From: Curvibacter sp. GWA2_63_95
Lineage (GTDB): Bacteria > Pseudomonadota > Gammaproteobacteria > Burkholderiales > Burkholderiaceae_C
Reading direction: 5' to 3'
Assembly (NCBI GenBank): GCA_001795455.1
Contig: MGPB01000023.1
Location: forward strand, 1 to 44,785
Length of the DNA: 44,785 nt
In this document: positions 1 through 9,133 of the stretch, piece after piece
How the letters are laid out: each line of letters begins with the position of its first letter
Numbering within the stretch: position 1 is the stretch's first letter
Program-made: the position numbers and the translations under genes
The notes under the pieces: model-generated
Told to the model about the DNA's origin: nothing
The model's input: only the letters and a program-made list of their open reading frames with translations
Databases searched by the model: none

Positions 1-116
1 CCAAGCTGGCCAAGGCGCGGTATGACGTGCTGGTGGGGGGCTTGAAGCTCAAGCAGGCCAATGGCTCGCTGGTGGCCGAGGATTTGAATCCTATCAATGG
101 GCAGTTGGCGAACTGA
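1..116 (+). CDS. TolC-family outer membrane protein, C-terminal end (partial)
   Basis: Only the last 37 codons are in the window; the gene enters from the left edge in the frame whose codons start at position 3 and stops with TGA at 114-116. The visible end reads ARYDVLVGGLKLKQANGSL followed by VAEDLNPIN. This matches the usual end of TolC-type type I secretion/efflux outer-membrane channels, where an RYxYLxxxLxLKxAAGxLxxxDL-like helix precedes the last residues. The protein would form the trimeric channel linking an inner-membrane pump to the outside. The assignment rests on this short tail only, and the partner pump and adaptor must lie to the left. Confidence 0.7.
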   Translation, partial: KLAKARYDVLVGGLKLKQANGSLVAEDLNPINGQLAN

Positions 117-146
117 TGCCGCGCATGCGTGTGTGGCTGGGTTGAT

Positions 147-203
147 GGTCAAATCGGCACTTCAGGCCGCAGATACTGCGCAAATAGCTATTAAATTCAT
201 AGC
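147..203 (-). repeat. Comamonadaceae-type intergenic repeat, copy 1
   Basis: On the minus strand this reads GCTATGAATTTAATAGCT, then TTGCGCAGTATCTGCGG, then an end resembling GATTTGACC. It is the most diverged of six copies in the window (others at 6785, 15472, 26106, 33890 and 35794). This copy lies between the TolC-like gene and the methyltransferase, just upstream of the latter's ribosome binding site. Confidence 0.7.
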
Positions 204-216
204 ATAGGAGCACGCC

Positions 217-840
217 ATGCCGGACAACAAGCACCACTGGGAAACCGTCTACAACACCAAGTCCAGCGACGCGGTGAGCTGGTACCAAGCGCATGCCGAC
301 CGCTCCCTGCAGCTCATCCAGGCCACGGGGCTGGGGCCGCAGGCCAAGGTCATCGATGTGGGCGGCGGCGCCTCCACGCTGGTGGACGACCTGCTGACCC
401 ACGGTTACCAGGACGTGACGGTGATGGACCTCTCGGCCAGCGCACTGGCCGTGGCCCGTGCCCGCCAGGCGCCCATGGAGGCCCGCGTGCAGTGGCTGGT
501 GGCCGATGTCACCACCGCCGAATTGCCGGTGCATGCGTTTGATGTGTGGCACGACCGCGCGGTGTTCCACTTCCTCACCCGGGCCGAAGACCGCCAGGCC
601 TATGTGGCCCAGGTGCTGCGCAGCGTCAAACCCGGTGGCCATGTCATCGTGGCCACCTTTGCTGACGACGGCCCCCTGCAGTGCAGCGGCCTGCCCGTCA
701 TGCGCTACGCGCCCGAGGGCCTGCACGCCGAGTTTGGCGAACCCTTCACCCTGGTGGCCCACCAGCGCGAGGCGCACACCACGCCCTTTGGCACGGTGCA
801 GCAGTTTGTCTATTGCTACTGCCGCGCGCCAGGGCACTGA
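217..840 (+). CDS. Class I SAM-dependent methyltransferase
   Basis: The 207-residue protein has the Rossmann-like class I methyltransferase fold. Motif I is VIDVGGGAS (about residues 45-53), an acidic residue ends strand 2 in VTVMDLS (about 68-74), and a post-strand-4 segment DVWHDRAVFHF (about 109-119) follows. The DRAVFHFL stretch and C-terminal layout resemble small soluble methyltransferases of the trans-aconitate/thiopurine type, but the substrate cannot be read from the sequence. The ATG at 217 has AGGAG at 206-210. It appears to be a single-gene unit, with an EamA transporter starting 38 bases downstream on the same strand. Confidence 0.85.
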   Translation: MPDNKHHWETVYNTKSSDAVSWYQAHADRSLQLIQATGLGPQAKVIDVGGGASTLVDDLLTHGYQDVTVMDLSASALAVARARQAPMEARVQWLVADVTTAELPVHAFDVWHDRAVFHFLTRAEDRQAYVAQVLRSVKPGGHVIVATFADDGPLQCSGLPVMRYAPEGLHAEFGEPFTLVAHQREAHTTPFGTVQQFVYCYCRAPGH

Positions 841-878
841 GGTCAGTTACCCACGGTGCGCCCGATACCATTGGGCGC

Positions 879-1775
879 ATGCCGCACTTCTTTTCCCGCC
901 TGCAAGAGGGCAACCCGCGCAGCATCACCGCCATGTTGCTGGCCGTGATGCTGTTCTCGGTCATGGACTCGCTCATCAAAGCCCTGTCTGCCCACTACCC
1001 GCCGCTGCAGATTGCCGCCATGCGCGGCGCACTTACGCTGCCACTTATCGCGCTGTGGATCCAGTGGCGCGGTGCCTGGGCTGAGGTCTGGCGCGCGCGC
1101 TGGCCGCTGCACCTGCTGCGCGGTGGCCTGGTCATCACCATGCTGGTGCTGTTTACCTACGGCGTGCGCGGCTTGCCGCTGACCAACGCCTACACCCTCA
1201 TGTTTTTTGCCCCGCTGCTCATCACCGTGCTGGCCTGGCCCGTGCTGGGCGAGCGGGTGCCACGTGCGCACTGGTGGGCCGTGGGCGGCGGGCTGCTGGG
1301 CGTGCTGGTGGCGCTGCGCCCCAGTGCCGAGGGCTTTGCCAGCTGGTCGGGGCTGGCGGTGCTGGGGGCTGCGGTGTGTTACGCCGTCTCGGCCGTGGTC
1401 ACGCGCCTGTCCAGCCGCACCGATTCGAAAGACAGCCTGGTGCTGTGGGTCATGGTGATCCTGACCGTGGTGGCCGGTGCGCTGGCCGCGCCGCAGTGGC
1501 TGCCGCTGCAAGCGCATCACCTGGCGCTGTGGGCGGGGCTGGCGGCCTCGGGCTTTCTGGCGCAGCTGGCCATTACCGAGGCCTTCCGGCACGGCCAGGC
1601 CAGCGCCGTGGCCCCGTTTGAATACACCGCCCTGGCCTGGAGCTTGGGCATCGACTGGCTGGTGTGGCGGCAGCTGCCCGACGCCTTCACCCTGCTGGGC
1701 GGCGCGATTATTGTGGGCAGTGGCTTGTATGTGCTGCGGCACGAGCAGGTGCACGCCACGGCGGAGCACCCCTAG
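879..1775 (+). CDS. EamA/DMT-family inner-membrane permease
   Basis: A 298-residue integral membrane protein with about ten hydrophobic segments arranged as two EamA repeats (about residues 20-145 and 155-285), the layout of drug/metabolite superfamily exporters. I chose the ATG at 879 because the protein then begins just before the first EamA repeat (SITAMLLAVMLFSVMDSLIKA). The longer open frame starting at 681 would run through the methyltransferase gene in another frame. EamA proteins export amino acids, nucleosides or other small metabolites; the substrate is unknown. It ends 17 bases before the convergent LysR gene. Confidence 0.85.
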   Translation: MPHFFSRLQEGNPRSITAMLLAVMLFSVMDSLIKALSAHYPPLQIAAMRGALTLPLIALWIQWRGAWAEVWRARWPLHLLRGGLVITMLVLFTYGVRGLPLTNAYTLMFFAPLLITVLAWPVLGERVPRAHWWAVGGGLLGVLVALRPSAEGFASWSGLAVLGAAVCYAVSAVVTRLSSRTDSKDSLVLWVMVILTVVAGALAAPQWLPLQAHHLALWAGLAASGFLAQLAITEAFRHGQASAVAPFEYTALAWSLGIDWLVWRQLPDAFTLLGGAIIVGSGLYVLRHEQVHATAEHP

Positions 1776-1791
1776 GCGCCGGTAACCCGTG

Positions 1792-2733
1792 TCAGCCCGT
1801 ACGGGGACTAAGTCCACGTGCCCCCGCAAGGCATTCCTGCAGCGCCGCGATGAGCCGCTCGGACACCAGCTTGACGATTGGTCCGGGGGGTTTGGTTGCA
1901 TCCACGGCCACGCTGATCTCCTGTGGCTCGGCCCCACGGTCCCGGATGGGGATGAAGACCAGCTGTCCGGCGGTCAGCTCCGCCGCCACATCCAGCTCAG
2001 ACGTGAACACCACGTGGGTGCCACCCAACGCAAGCTGCTTGGCCAATTGCAGCGAGTTGGTCTCGGTATAGCGGTGCGGCTCCTTGAACAGCCAGTTGTA
2101 CTGCGCTTCGAGATGACGCCGGATCGTCAGCGCCTTGCTTTGCAGCGCGAGTGGGTGGGCCATGGCCTCCTGGAAGCTCACCGTCTCGCGCTGCGCCAAC
2201 GGGTGCCCGGGCGCCACCACGCAGCCCAGCGGCAGCGCACTCTTCCAGAGCACCAGCAGTTCCCGGCGTGGTTTCAGGTTGAAGATGGCAGCTAAGTCAG
2301 CCTGGCCGGTCAGCAGTGCCGCTTCGGCATCGTCGGGGGTGGCTAGCGCAATGGACAGGCTGACCAATGGATGCTGCGCAGCCAGATCTCTCACCAGGAC
2401 GGGCATGACGCTGGTGGCATGGCTGTCCATGGCTACGAGCGACACATGGCCTTGGTGAATGCCTTGAATGCGCCGGAGCTCGGCGACCAGCCCACGTTCG
2501 TCCTGCCGCCAGTGGCGCGCGAGCGTAATCAGTGCGTCGCCTGATGGCGTCAATCGCATGCCGCGTGGCAGCCGCTCGAACAGGGGCACGCCGAGTTCTT
2601 CCTCCAGTTGCAGGATCTGTCGGTTGATGGCCGAAGCGGCCACGTGCAGTTCGCGTGCGGCCTTCTGGATCGAGCCTGAGCGCGCGACCTGGTCTGCGTA
2701 GCGTAGTCCGGCCGGAACGAGCGAATGGCGCAT
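1792..2733 (-). CDS. LysR-family transcriptional regulator (probable uraD-cluster regulator)
   Basis: The 313-residue protein has the LysR layout. An N-terminal winged helix-turn-helix (about residues 8-67; GSIQKAARELHVAASAINRQ is the recognition region) is followed by a substrate-binding-like sensor domain from about residue 95. It is divergent from uraD and the Bug binding-protein gene across a 105-base spacer containing a TTTTGC/GCAAAA dyad, the classic arrangement for a LysR activator of the neighbouring operon. By context the effector may be a purine-degradation intermediate, which is inference. The family call is firm. Confidence 0.9.
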   Translation of the reverse strand: MRHSLVPAGLRYADQVARSGSIQKAARELHVAASAINRQILQLEEELGVPLFERLPRGMRLTPSGDALITLARHWRQDERGLVAELRRIQGIHQGHVSLVAMDSHATSVMPVLVRDLAAQHPLVSLSIALATPDDAEAALLTGQADLAAIFNLKPRRELLVLWKSALPLGCVVAPGHPLAQRETVSFQEAMAHPLALQSKALTIRRHLEAQYNWLFKEPHRYTETNSLQLAKQLALGGTHVVFTSELDVAAELTAGQLVFIPIRDRGAEPQEISVAVDATKPPGPIVKLVSERLIAALQECLAGARGLSPRTG

Positions 2734-2770
2734 GGATGTAGAGGGAGAAGTCTGGGAGGGAGTGTACTAA

Positions 2771-2794
2771 TTTTGCGTATGCAGAGCTGCAAAA
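2771..2794. promoter_or_regulatory. Dyad in the LysR/uraD divergent spacer (candidate operator)
   Basis: TTTTGC (2771-2776) and GCAAAA (2789-2794) form a 6-base inverted repeat with a 12-base spacer. A second nested dyad, TGCAG-AG-CTGCA, lies at 2780-2791. LysR regulators typically bind such interrupted dyads between divergent genes. No binding is shown; this is position and symmetry only. Confidence 0.45.
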
Positions 2795-2838
2795 ACGATG
2801 ATGGACGGCAATGAATTGCCTCCGTACGATCCGTTCCC

Positions 2839-3396
2839 ATGACCACACGATCCAGCCTGGAACACCTCAATACCTGCGCACCCGAGTTCTTTTGTGCTGT
2901 CCTGTCCGACGTCTGGGAGCATGCGCCCTGGGTGGCAGAGGGCGTCGTAGGCCAGCGCCCTTTCGCCACGGTCGAAGCCTTGCACGCGGCGATGGTGAGG
3001 TTGGTAGCCGGGCAAGACGAAGGCACGCGCGTTGCCTTTTATGCAGGGCATCCGGAGCTGGCCGGTGAAGACGCCCGCCGGGGCACGATGACCGATGCCT
3101 CCATTGCCGAGCAGGGCACACTTTCGTTGGCACACCTGGATACCCACGAGGCCGAACACTGGAACGCGCTCAACCAAGCCTACCGTGCGCGCTTTGGTTT
3201 CCCGTTCATCCTCTGCATCCGCCGCCATACGCGGGAGTCGGCCCTTCAGGCCTTCACGCAGCGCTTGGCGCATGACCGCGCCACCGAGCTGGCCATCACG
3301 CTCGCCGAAATTTCCGCCATCACCCGCCTGCGCCTGGACCGCCTGGTGTCCGATGTTTCCCCTCTGGCCAGCCATGGCGAATCCACCCCTTTCTGA
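2839..3396 (+). CDS. uraD: 2-oxo-4-hydroxy-4-carboxy-5-ureidoimidazoline decarboxylase (OHCU decarboxylase)
   Basis: UraD decarboxylates OHCU, formed from urate via 5-hydroxyisourate, to S-allantoin in the cytoplasm. The 185-residue protein carries family hallmarks: HPELAG at residues 71-76 with the catalytic-type His71, a SxxEQ segment (Ser88-Gln92), and ALNQAYRARFGFPFILCIR at about 110-128. Length agrees with stand-alone bacterial UraD (about 165-180). Urate oxidase and hydroxyisourate hydrolase are not adjacent. The Bug binding protein follows after 31 bases, and a divergent LysR lies upstream. No clear ribosome binding site precedes the ATG; the start was chosen by homology at the N-terminus. 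Confidence 0.9.
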   Translation: MTTRSSLEHLNTCAPEFFCAVLSDVWEHAPWVAEGVVGQRPFATVEALHAAMVRLVAGQDEGTRVAFYAGHPELAGEDARRGTMTDASIAEQGTLSLAHLDTHEAEHWNALNQAYRARFGFPFILCIRRHTRESALQAFTQRLAHDRATELAITLAEISAITRLRLDRLVSDVSPLASHGESTPF

Positions 3397-3427
3397 TCTT
3401 CTTCCTGCACCACTACCGGAGTTACCC

Positions 3428-4408
3428 ATGAACACTCGACGCAAACTTTCCCTCCTGGCGTGCGCGCTGGGCCTGCTGGCCGCAAGCTTGCCCGCCAGCG
3501 CCCAGGGCAGCTACCCCGACCATCCCGTGAAACTGCTGGTGGCCTTGCCTGCGGGAGGCGGGGTGGACATCATCGCGCGCCTGGTCGGCCAGAAGCTGGC
3601 TGCCGTCACCGGGCAGCCTTTTGTAGTGGACAACCGGGCTGGTGCTTCGGGCCGCATCGGCCTGCCGGTGGTGGCCAAAGCCGCGCCCGATGGCTACACC
3701 CTCATGGCGTCCCCCGCTTCGTTCCTGACCACCAACAAGAGCATCTTCAAAGAGCTGCCCTACGACCCGCAGGCCGACTTCGCCCCCATCACCAAATTGG
3801 CCAACCAGTCCATGGTGCTGGTGGTCAAGGACAAGCAAAAGTTCGCCAGCGCTGCAGCATTGCTCGCCGCAGCCAAGGCCAAGCCAAGTGCCCTGAACTA
3901 CGCCAGCTCGGGGGACGGCAGCCCCCAACACCTCGCAGCATTAATTTTTGAAACGCGGGCGCAGGTGAAAATGACCCATGTCCCTTACAAGGGCGGTGCA
4001 CTGGCCATCACCGACCTGCTGGCTGGCAGTGTGGACCTGCTGTTTGCGCCCCTGCCCGAAGCGCTGCCCTACCTCAAGTCCGGCAAACTGACCGCACTGG
4101 CGCTGATGAGCGACAAGCGCTCGGCGCTGATTGCCGATGTGCCCACCATGCGCGAAGCAGGCATTCCGAACATGGTCATGCAGACCTGGATCGGCCTGCT
4201 TGCGCCAGCGGGTACACCGCGCCCCCTCGTAGACCAGCTCAACCGCCAGGTGCGTGCGATTCTGCAGAGCGACGATGTGAGCAAGCAACTGCATGAAATC
4301 GGCATGGATGCAGCCCCCACCACCCCAGAGCAGTTCCAACAAGTCATTGCCCAGGAGATCGCGTTGCACGCCGAACTGGTGAAGGCTTCGGGGCTTCAGC
4401 CGCAATAA
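3428..4408 (+). CDS. Bug-family tripartite tricarboxylate transporter solute-binding protein
   Basis: The 326-residue protein has a Sec signal peptide (about residues 1-26, ending ASAQG) and the Bug/TctC fold. Markers include YPDHPVKLLVALPAGGGVDI near the mature N-terminus, FVVDNRAGASGRIG (about 77-90), and later DLLAGSVDLLF and PEALPYLKSGKLTALAL. It would bind a small carboxylate-like solute in the periplasm. I chose the ATG at 3428 because it starts the signal peptide and has GGAG at 3418-3421; the open frame upstream overlaps uraD. TctA/TctB membrane partners are not adjacent, as is usual for orphan Bug proteins. Proximity to uraD suggests a purine-derived ligand such as allantoin or urate (inference). 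Confidence 0.9.
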   Translation: MNTRRKLSLLACALGLLAASLPASAQGSYPDHPVKLLVALPAGGGVDIIARLVGQKLAAVTGQPFVVDNRAGASGRIGLPVVAKAAPDGYTLMASPASFLTTNKSIFKELPYDPQADFAPITKLANQSMVLVVKDKQKFASAAALLAAAKAKPSALNYASSGDGSPQHLAALIFETRAQVKMTHVPYKGGALAITDLLAGSVDLLFAPLPEALPYLKSGKLTALALMSDKRSALIADVPTMREAGIPNMVMQTWIGLLAPAGTPRPLVDQLNRQVRAILQSDDVSKQLHEIGMDAAPTTPEQFQQVIAQEIALHAELVKASGLQPQ

Positions 4409-4514
4409 GGTCTAGGCACGGAATTCGATTCTGGCGCGTCCAGCCATGGCGAATTCAATCCACCCGCTCCGCAAGAAAACTGCATGGCCTTGGCCAGCAG
4501 ATCCTGGCGCATAT

Positions 4515-5456
4515 TTACGCCTCCACCGCCTCCGCACTGCTCAACGCCTGCGCCACCACCCCCCGCGATAAGGTCGGCACAAAGGTTTCAATAAACCCAT
4601 AGGCATACCCCCGCAGCCAAGCCCCACGGCGCAGCCCCAACCGGGTCACGTTCACCTGGAACAGGTGGCCCGCGTCGAGGATGCGCAGGTGGGCGTCGCG
4701 CTCCTCGTCCACCGCCACCGATGCGACGATGCCCACGCCCATGCCCAGTTCCACATAGGTCTTGATCACGTCGGCGTCCATCGCGGTCAGCACCACCTCG
4801 GGCCGCAGGCCAGCGGTGGCGAAGGCGTTGTCGATGTGCGAGCGCCCGGTGTAGCCCAGCTCGTAGGTGATGATGGGGTAGCGCGCCAGCTGCGCTAGCG
4901 TCACCGGCCCGTCCTGCGCCAGCAGCGGGTGGCCGGGGGGCACCACGATGCTGTGCGTCCAGCGGTAGCAGGGCAGGGTGACGAGCTGCGGGTAGTCGGC
5001 CAGTGCCTCGGTGGCTACGCCAATGTCGGCCTCACCCGAAAGCAGCATGGCCGCCACCTGCTTGGGCGAACCCTGGTGCAGGTGCAGCGTGACCTTGGGG
5101 AATTGGTCCCGAAAATCCTTCACCACGTGCGGCAGCGCGTAGCGCGCTTGCGAGTGGGTGGCCGCCACCGATAGTTGCCCCTCCAGCTGCGCGCTGTAAT
5201 CCTGCCCCGCACGCTTGAGGTTCTCGGCGTCCAGCAGCAGGCGCTCCACGATGGGCAGCAGGTCTTTGCCCGGTGGCGTGAGTCCGGTGAGGCGCTTGCC
5301 TGCGCGGCCAAAGATCTCCACGCCCAGCTCTTCTTCCAACTCGCGGATCTGCCGGCTCACACCGGGCTGCGAGGTGTGCAGCATGTTGGCGACTTCGGTC
5401 AGGTTGTAGCCGCAGCGCACGGCTTCGCGCACCGATCTGAGTTGCTGGAAGTTCAT
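4515..5456 (-). CDS. CysB-like LysR-family regulator of sulfur assimilation
   Basis: The 313-residue protein fits the CysB/Cbl subgroup. It begins MNFQQLRSVREAVRCGYNLT and continues with helix-turn-helix text typical of CysB (EVANMLHTSQPGVSRQIREL, about 22-41). The sensor domain includes HSQARYALP (about 100-108), matching the TTHTQARYxLP segment that contacts sulfate or acetylserine in CysB. It lies 6 bases downstream of metY on the same strand, so the two are almost certainly cotranscribed. By family it should activate sulfate and organosulfur genes during sulfur limitation using O-acetylserine-like inducers; candidate targets surround it (tauD-like, ssu-like, sbp). Confidence 0.9.
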   Translation of the reverse strand: MNFQQLRSVREAVRCGYNLTEVANMLHTSQPGVSRQIRELEEELGVEIFGRAGKRLTGLTPPGKDLLPIVERLLLDAENLKRAGQDYSAQLEGQLSVAATHSQARYALPHVVKDFRDQFPKVTLHLHQGSPKQVAAMLLSGEADIGVATEALADYPQLVTLPCYRWTHSIVVPPGHPLLAQDGPVTLAQLARYPIITYELGYTGRSHIDNAFATAGLRPEVVLTAMDADVIKTYVELGMGVGIVASVAVDEERDAHLRILDAGHLFQVNVTRLGLRRGAWLRGYAYGFIETFVPTLSRGVVAQALSSAEAVEA

Positions 5457-5462
5457 GCCGTC

Positions 5463-6758
5463 TTACACCGCTGCCAGCGCTTGGTCCAGGTCGGCCAGCA
5501 GGTCGTCAATGTGTTCAATGCCGACCGACAGGCGCACCGCATCCACCGGCACACCGGCCTTGGCCAGTTCTTCGGGCGACAGTTGGCGGTGCGTGGTGGA
5601 GGCAGGGTGCGTGGCCAGCGATTTGGCATCGCCAATGTTCACCAGGCGGGTGAAGAGCTGCAGGGCGTCCAGAAAACGCGCACCGGCTTCGCGGCCCTGG
5701 CCTTCAGGGGCCTTCACGCCAAAGGTCAACAGGCCCGATGCCTTGCCGCCCAGGTACTTTTGCGCCAGTGCGTGGTCCGGGTGGCCGGGCAGGGCGGCAA
5801 AGTTCACCCACGCCACCTTGGCGTGGGCCTGCAGGTGCTGCGCCACCTTGAGCGCGTTCTCGGTGATGCGCTCCATGCGCAGGGCCAAGGTCTCAATGCC
5901 TTGCAGAATCAGGAACGCGTTAAACGGCGAGATGGCCGCACCGGTGTTGCGCAGTGGCACCACGCGGGCGCGGCCAATATAGGCGGCTGCGCCCAGGGCT
6001 TCGGTGTAGACCACGCCGTGGTAGCTGGGGTCGGGCTCGTTCAGGCGTTTGAACTTGGCCTTGTGCTCAGCCCATGGGAACTTGCCGCTGTCCACAATGG
6101 CGCCGCCAATGGTGGAGCCGTGGCCGCCCAAATATTTGGTGAGCGAATGCACCACGATGTCCGCACCGTGTTCGATGGGGCGCAGCAGGTAGGGGCTGGC
6201 CACGGTGTTGTCCACGATGAGCGGAACACCGTGCGCATGCGCAATGTCGGCAATGCGGCGGATGTCGGTCACATTGCCCTGCGGATTGCCCAGCGATTCG
6301 ACAAAGATGGCCTTGGTGCGCGCGTCAATCAGCGGCGCAAAGCTGTCGGGGTTGTTGTGGTCGGCAAACCGGGTGGTGATGCCGAACTGCGGCAGCGTGT
6401 GGGCCAACAGGTTGTAGGTGCCGCCATACAGCGCGGTGCTGCTGATGATGTTGTCGCCGGCTTCGGCAATGGTCTGGATGGCATACGTTACTGCCGCTTG
6501 GCCAGACGCCAGGGCCAGCGCTGCAATGCCACCCTCCAGGGCCGCCACGCGCTTTTCCAGCACGTCTTGCGTGGGGTTCATGATGCGCGTGTAGATGTTG
6601 CCCGGCACCTTCAGGTCAAACAAATCAGCGCCATGCTGGGCACTGTCAAACGCGTAGGCCGCCGTTTGGTAGATGGGCACGGCCACCGCCTTGGTGGTGG
6701 GGTCGGGGCTGTAGCCAGCGTGGACAGATTGGGTTTCGAATTTCCAGTTCTCGGACAT
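5463..6758 (-). CDS. metY: O-acetylhomoserine sulfhydrylase (PLP-dependent)
   Basis: The 431-residue protein is a full-length Cys/Met-metabolism PLP enzyme. It catalyses O-acetyl-L-homoserine plus sulfide to homocysteine and acetate in the direct sulfhydrylation route to methionine. The PLP lysine is Lys208 in [11 protein letters not shown]. The N-terminus [10 protein letters not shown], the YTRIMNPT motif (56-63) and the length of about 430 favour MetY over cystathionine synthases of about 390. The CysB-like gene follows 6 bases downstream. The start ATG at 6758 is preceded by GGAG (rc of 6769-6766), and repeat copy 2 lies upstream. Capturing sulfide released by the neighbouring organosulfur genes is a natural role. 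Confidence 0.92.
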   Translation of the reverse strand: MSENWKFETQSVHAGYSPDPTTKAVAVPIYQTAAYAFDSAQHGADLFDLKVPGNIYTRIMNPTQDVLEKRVAALEGGIAALALASGQAAVTYAIQTIAEAGDNIISSTALYGGTYNLLAHTLPQFGITTRFADHNNPDSFAPLIDARTKAIFVESLGNPQGNVTDIRRIADIAHAHGVPLIVDNTVASPYLLRPIEHGADIVVHSLTKYLGGHGSTIGGAIVDSGKFPWAEHKAKFKRLNEPDPSYHGVVYTEALGAAAYIGRARVVPLRNTGAAISPFNAFLILQGIETLALRMERITENALKVAQHLQAHAKVAWVNFAALPGHPDHALAQKYLGGKASGLLTFGVKAPEGQGREAGARFLDALQLFTRLVNIGDAKSLATHPASTTHRQLSPEELAKAGVPVDAVRLSVGIEHIDDLLADLDQALAAV

Positions 6759-6784
6759 GGTGCCTCTCCTAGGGTGTTGGTTTT

Positions 6785-6840
6785 GCTATAAAAACAGAAG
6801 CTGCTTGCGCATATTCCACGGGGGCTAGGGCCTGTTTTTG
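6785..6840 (+). repeat. Comamonadaceae-type intergenic repeat, copy 2
   Basis: Reads GCTATAAAAACAGAAGCTGC, TTGCGCATATTCCACGGGGG, then CTAGGGCCTGTTTTTG. It lies in the 166-base gap upstream of metY and downstream of the MFS gene, where it overlaps the likely metY promoter region. Confidence 0.75.
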
Positions 6841-6924
6841 TATAAAAATGCACTAGTCCCTCATGGGGAAATCCCGACTCTAAAGTGATGAGGCCAAAAC
6901 TCAAAAGAACAAGAAATTGGTTCC

Positions 6925-8112
6925 TTACGCCGAAATCATCTGAGCCCGCACGGGCTGCCGGTAGGCAACCCAGGCCACGCCCGCAAACACCGGCACCAAC
7001 AGCAAGAACACGGTCTGCAGCCCCACTACCGCGCCCAAGGTGCCGCCCAGCAGCCCACCTACCAGGCCGCCGCTGGGCCCGGCCAGCGCACTCAGGCCCG
7101 ACACCCGGCCGCGCCCCAAGCGCGCACCCACCTGGGCAAACTGCGTGAGGGTGTGGATCTGCAGCAGCCCCAAGCCCACACCCAGCAACGCGCCGCCCAC
7201 CCACAGCCAGGCCATGTGCTGCGCCAGCGCCAACAGCAGCAGGGCCAGCACCGCCAGTGCGCCCCCGCCCAGCACCGTGGCCCGCGGCCCGAATCGGCTG
7301 ACTGCGGGGCCCAGCAGCAACAGTGCGGCAATAAAGCTGGCCCCTTGCACGGCCACCAGGCTGCCCGCACCCAGCGCTGGCAGCCCCAGCTGCTGCACCG
7401 CGATGACGACGATGTAGAAGGCGTAATACATATGCGCGGCCTGCACCGCACACTCCTGCGCGGCCAGCGCCCGCACCTCGGGCAGCTGCCACAGGGCGCG
7501 CACCGACTGCAGCATGGGCACCCGCGCTGCGTTGCCTGTTGTCGTCTGCGGATGGTGGTTCAGCACCGGGGCCGCCAAGAGGGCGGTGGCAAAAAACATG
7601 GCACCAATCAGCCAGTAGCTGCCCGCATGCCCCAGCGCCGGAATGGCCGCTGCCGCCAACACCGGCCCCAGCAAAAACATGCCCGACATATGCGCCCCAC
7701 GCTGCCAGCCCGCACGCCCTTGGCCCAGGCGCTCCAGCGCCAGCATGAACACGGTGTTGAGCGAGACAAAGCGCAGCGGCATCAAGAAGCTGATGAGCGC
7801 TGTGAGCAACAGCAGGTAGAGCGCGTGTGGCACGGCCGGAATCAGCACATACACCACACCCATGGCCCAGCTGCCCGCCACAAACAGCCGCGCCGGGCCA
7901 AAGCGCTCCACCCAAAAGCCCACGGGCAGGCTGGTGAACACAATGCCCACCGACTGGGCGCCGGCCATGGCGGCCAGCAGCCAGCCCTGGGCACCCAGCT
8001 CCAGCGCATACAGCGTGGTGGTGAACTTGGCCAGGCCCACGCTGATGCCCATGAACAGGGACAGCAGCGCAAAGCGCAAGAGGAAAGCGTTGCGCTGCAG
8101 AAACCCGCGCAT
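6925..8112 (-). CDS. MFS transporter linked to TauD-like dioxygenase
   Basis: A 395-residue major facilitator superfamily protein with about twelve hydrophobic segments and a central polar region (about residues 185-210). The start is the ATG at 8112: its A is also the last base of the TauD-like gene's stop (TGATG), and the protein then begins [20 protein letters not shown]. The longer frame to 8295 would overlap the dioxygenase with no membrane character. The stop/start overlap indicates translational coupling, so the carrier may import the dioxygenase substrate or export a product. The substrate cannot be read from the sequence. Confidence 0.85.
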   Translation of the reverse strand: MRGFLQRNAFLLRFALLSLFMGISVGLAKFTTTLYALELGAQGWLLAAMAGAQSVGIVFTSLPVGFWVERFGPARLFVAGSWAMGVVYVLIPAVPHALYLLLLTALISFLMPLRFVSLNTVFMLALERLGQGRAGWQRGAHMSGMFLLGPVLAAAAIPALGHAGSYWLIGAMFFATALLAAPVLNHHPQTTTGNAARVPMLQSVRALWQLPEVRALAAQECAVQAAHMYYAFYIVVIAVQQLGLPALGAGSLVAVQGASFIAALLLLGPAVSRFGPRATVLGGGALAVLALLLLALAQHMAWLWVGGALLGVGLGLLQIHTLTQFAQVGARLGRGRVSGLSALAGPSGGLVGGLLGGTLGAVVGLQTVFLLLVPVFAGVAWVAYRQPVRAQMISA

Positions 8113-9038
8113 CAGGCGGTATGCGCAGGCTGTGTGTTGCTGCCCACCGCAAAGCTGCGCCGGCCATCCACCGACACCGGCACCTCGCCGCGCACGGTCA
8201 CGCGGCGCACCACGCGGTGCTGGTGGCCATAGTCGTTGATGGCGTAGTGCTGGGTGGCGCGGTTGTCCCAGATCGCCACATCGCCCGTGGTCCATTGCCA
8301 GCGCACGGTGTTCTCCAAGCGCGTGATGTGGTGCTGGAAGACCTCGAACAGGCGGTCCGAGTCGTGCGTGTTGTAGCCCACCAGGCGCTTGATGAAGTGG
8401 CCCGCAATGAGCGTGCGCTCGCCAGTTTCGGGGTGTACGCGCACCAGCGGGTGCTGCGCTTCGATCAGGCGCGCGCGGAACACCTCGCGGTAGTGCTTGG
8501 CGCCAGCGTCATCGGGTTCCACGCGGGTGGCGGCGTAGTCGTAGTCATTGCTGTGCACCGCCCACAATTTGTCGGCCAGGGCCTTCAGTTCCTCGGGCAG
8601 CTCGTCGTAGGCGGTGGCGGTGTTGGCCCAGACCGTGTCGCCGCCGGATTCGGGAATGGTCACCCCGCGCAGCACCGAGACCTTGGGGTAGTCCGCATCA
8701 AAGGTCACATCGGTGTGCCAGGAGTTGGCGCGCCCGCCATGGTTGGAGTCCAGCTCCAGGATCTGCGTGCCGTTGCGTGAGGGCACGGTGGGGTGGGCCA
8801 CCACATCGCCCCACAGGCTGGCAAAGGCCTGCTGGGCCGCATCGTCCAGGTGCTGCTGGCCGTGGAAAAAGATGACCTTGTGTTTGAGCAGCGCCTGGTG
8901 AATGGCGGCAAAGGTGGCGGGGGCCAGCTGGCCCGACAGGCGCACGCCGTGGATGACGGCGCCAATGCGGCCAGCCAGGGGCCGCACTTCGATGGTGGTA
9001 GCAGTTTCGGTATGGGGATGGTTCAGCACAGCAGACAT
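8112..9038 (-). CDS. TauD/TfdA-family Fe(II)/2-oxoglutarate dioxygenase
   Basis: The 308-residue protein has the facial triad of the TauD group: His108 and Asp110 in SWHTDVTF, and His264 in [12 protein letters not shown]. The arginines in HRVVRRVTV (Arg275/Arg278) can bind 2-oxoglutarate. These enzymes hydroxylate taurine, other alkylsulfonates, alkyl sulfates or phenoxy-acids, releasing sulfite or equivalent products. Its position next to an SsuABC-like importer and flavin monooxygenase suggests an alkylsulfonate or sulfate-ester substrate. It is divergent from the importer operon over a 209-base spacer with dyad elements, and coupled to the MFS gene downstream. Confidence 0.88.
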   Translation of the reverse strand: MSAVLNHPHTETATTIEVRPLAGRIGAVIHGVRLSGQLAPATFAAIHQALLKHKVIFFHGQQHLDDAAQQAFASLWGDVVAHPTVPSRNGTQILELDSNHGGRANSWHTDVTFDADYPKVSVLRGVTIPESGGDTVWANTATAYDELPEELKALADKLWAVHSNDYDYAATRVEPDDAGAKHYREVFRARLIEAQHPLVRVHPETGERTLIAGHFIKRLVGYNTHDSDRLFEVFQHHITRLENTVRWQWTTGDVAIWDNRATQHYAINDYGHQHRVVRRVTVRGEVPVSVDGRRSFAVGSNTQPAHTA

Positions 9039-9133
9039 AAAAACTCCTTGGTGAGACAGCGTTGAAAGACAAAAAAAAGCGAGAAGGCGCTGTCATCGTA
9101 GGAAGCCAGCGCGGCCTTGCGAAGCGCCCAATT

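Noticed and set aside
4401..4512. Short minus-strand frame (about 37 codons beginning MRQDLLAKAM) between the Bug gene and the CysB-like gene
   Set aside because: It overlaps the Bug gene end, matches no family I know, and has no ribosome site.
5175..6791. 538-codon plus-strand frame opposite metY
   Set aside because: Antisense shadow of metY; the metY frame has the PLP lysine and full family length.
6611..8167. Long 518-codon minus-strand frame across metY start, repeat copy 2 and the MFS gene
   Set aside because: Alanine/glycine/arginine-rich shadow of GC-rich genes in another frame; the MFS and metY frames have clear family motifs.
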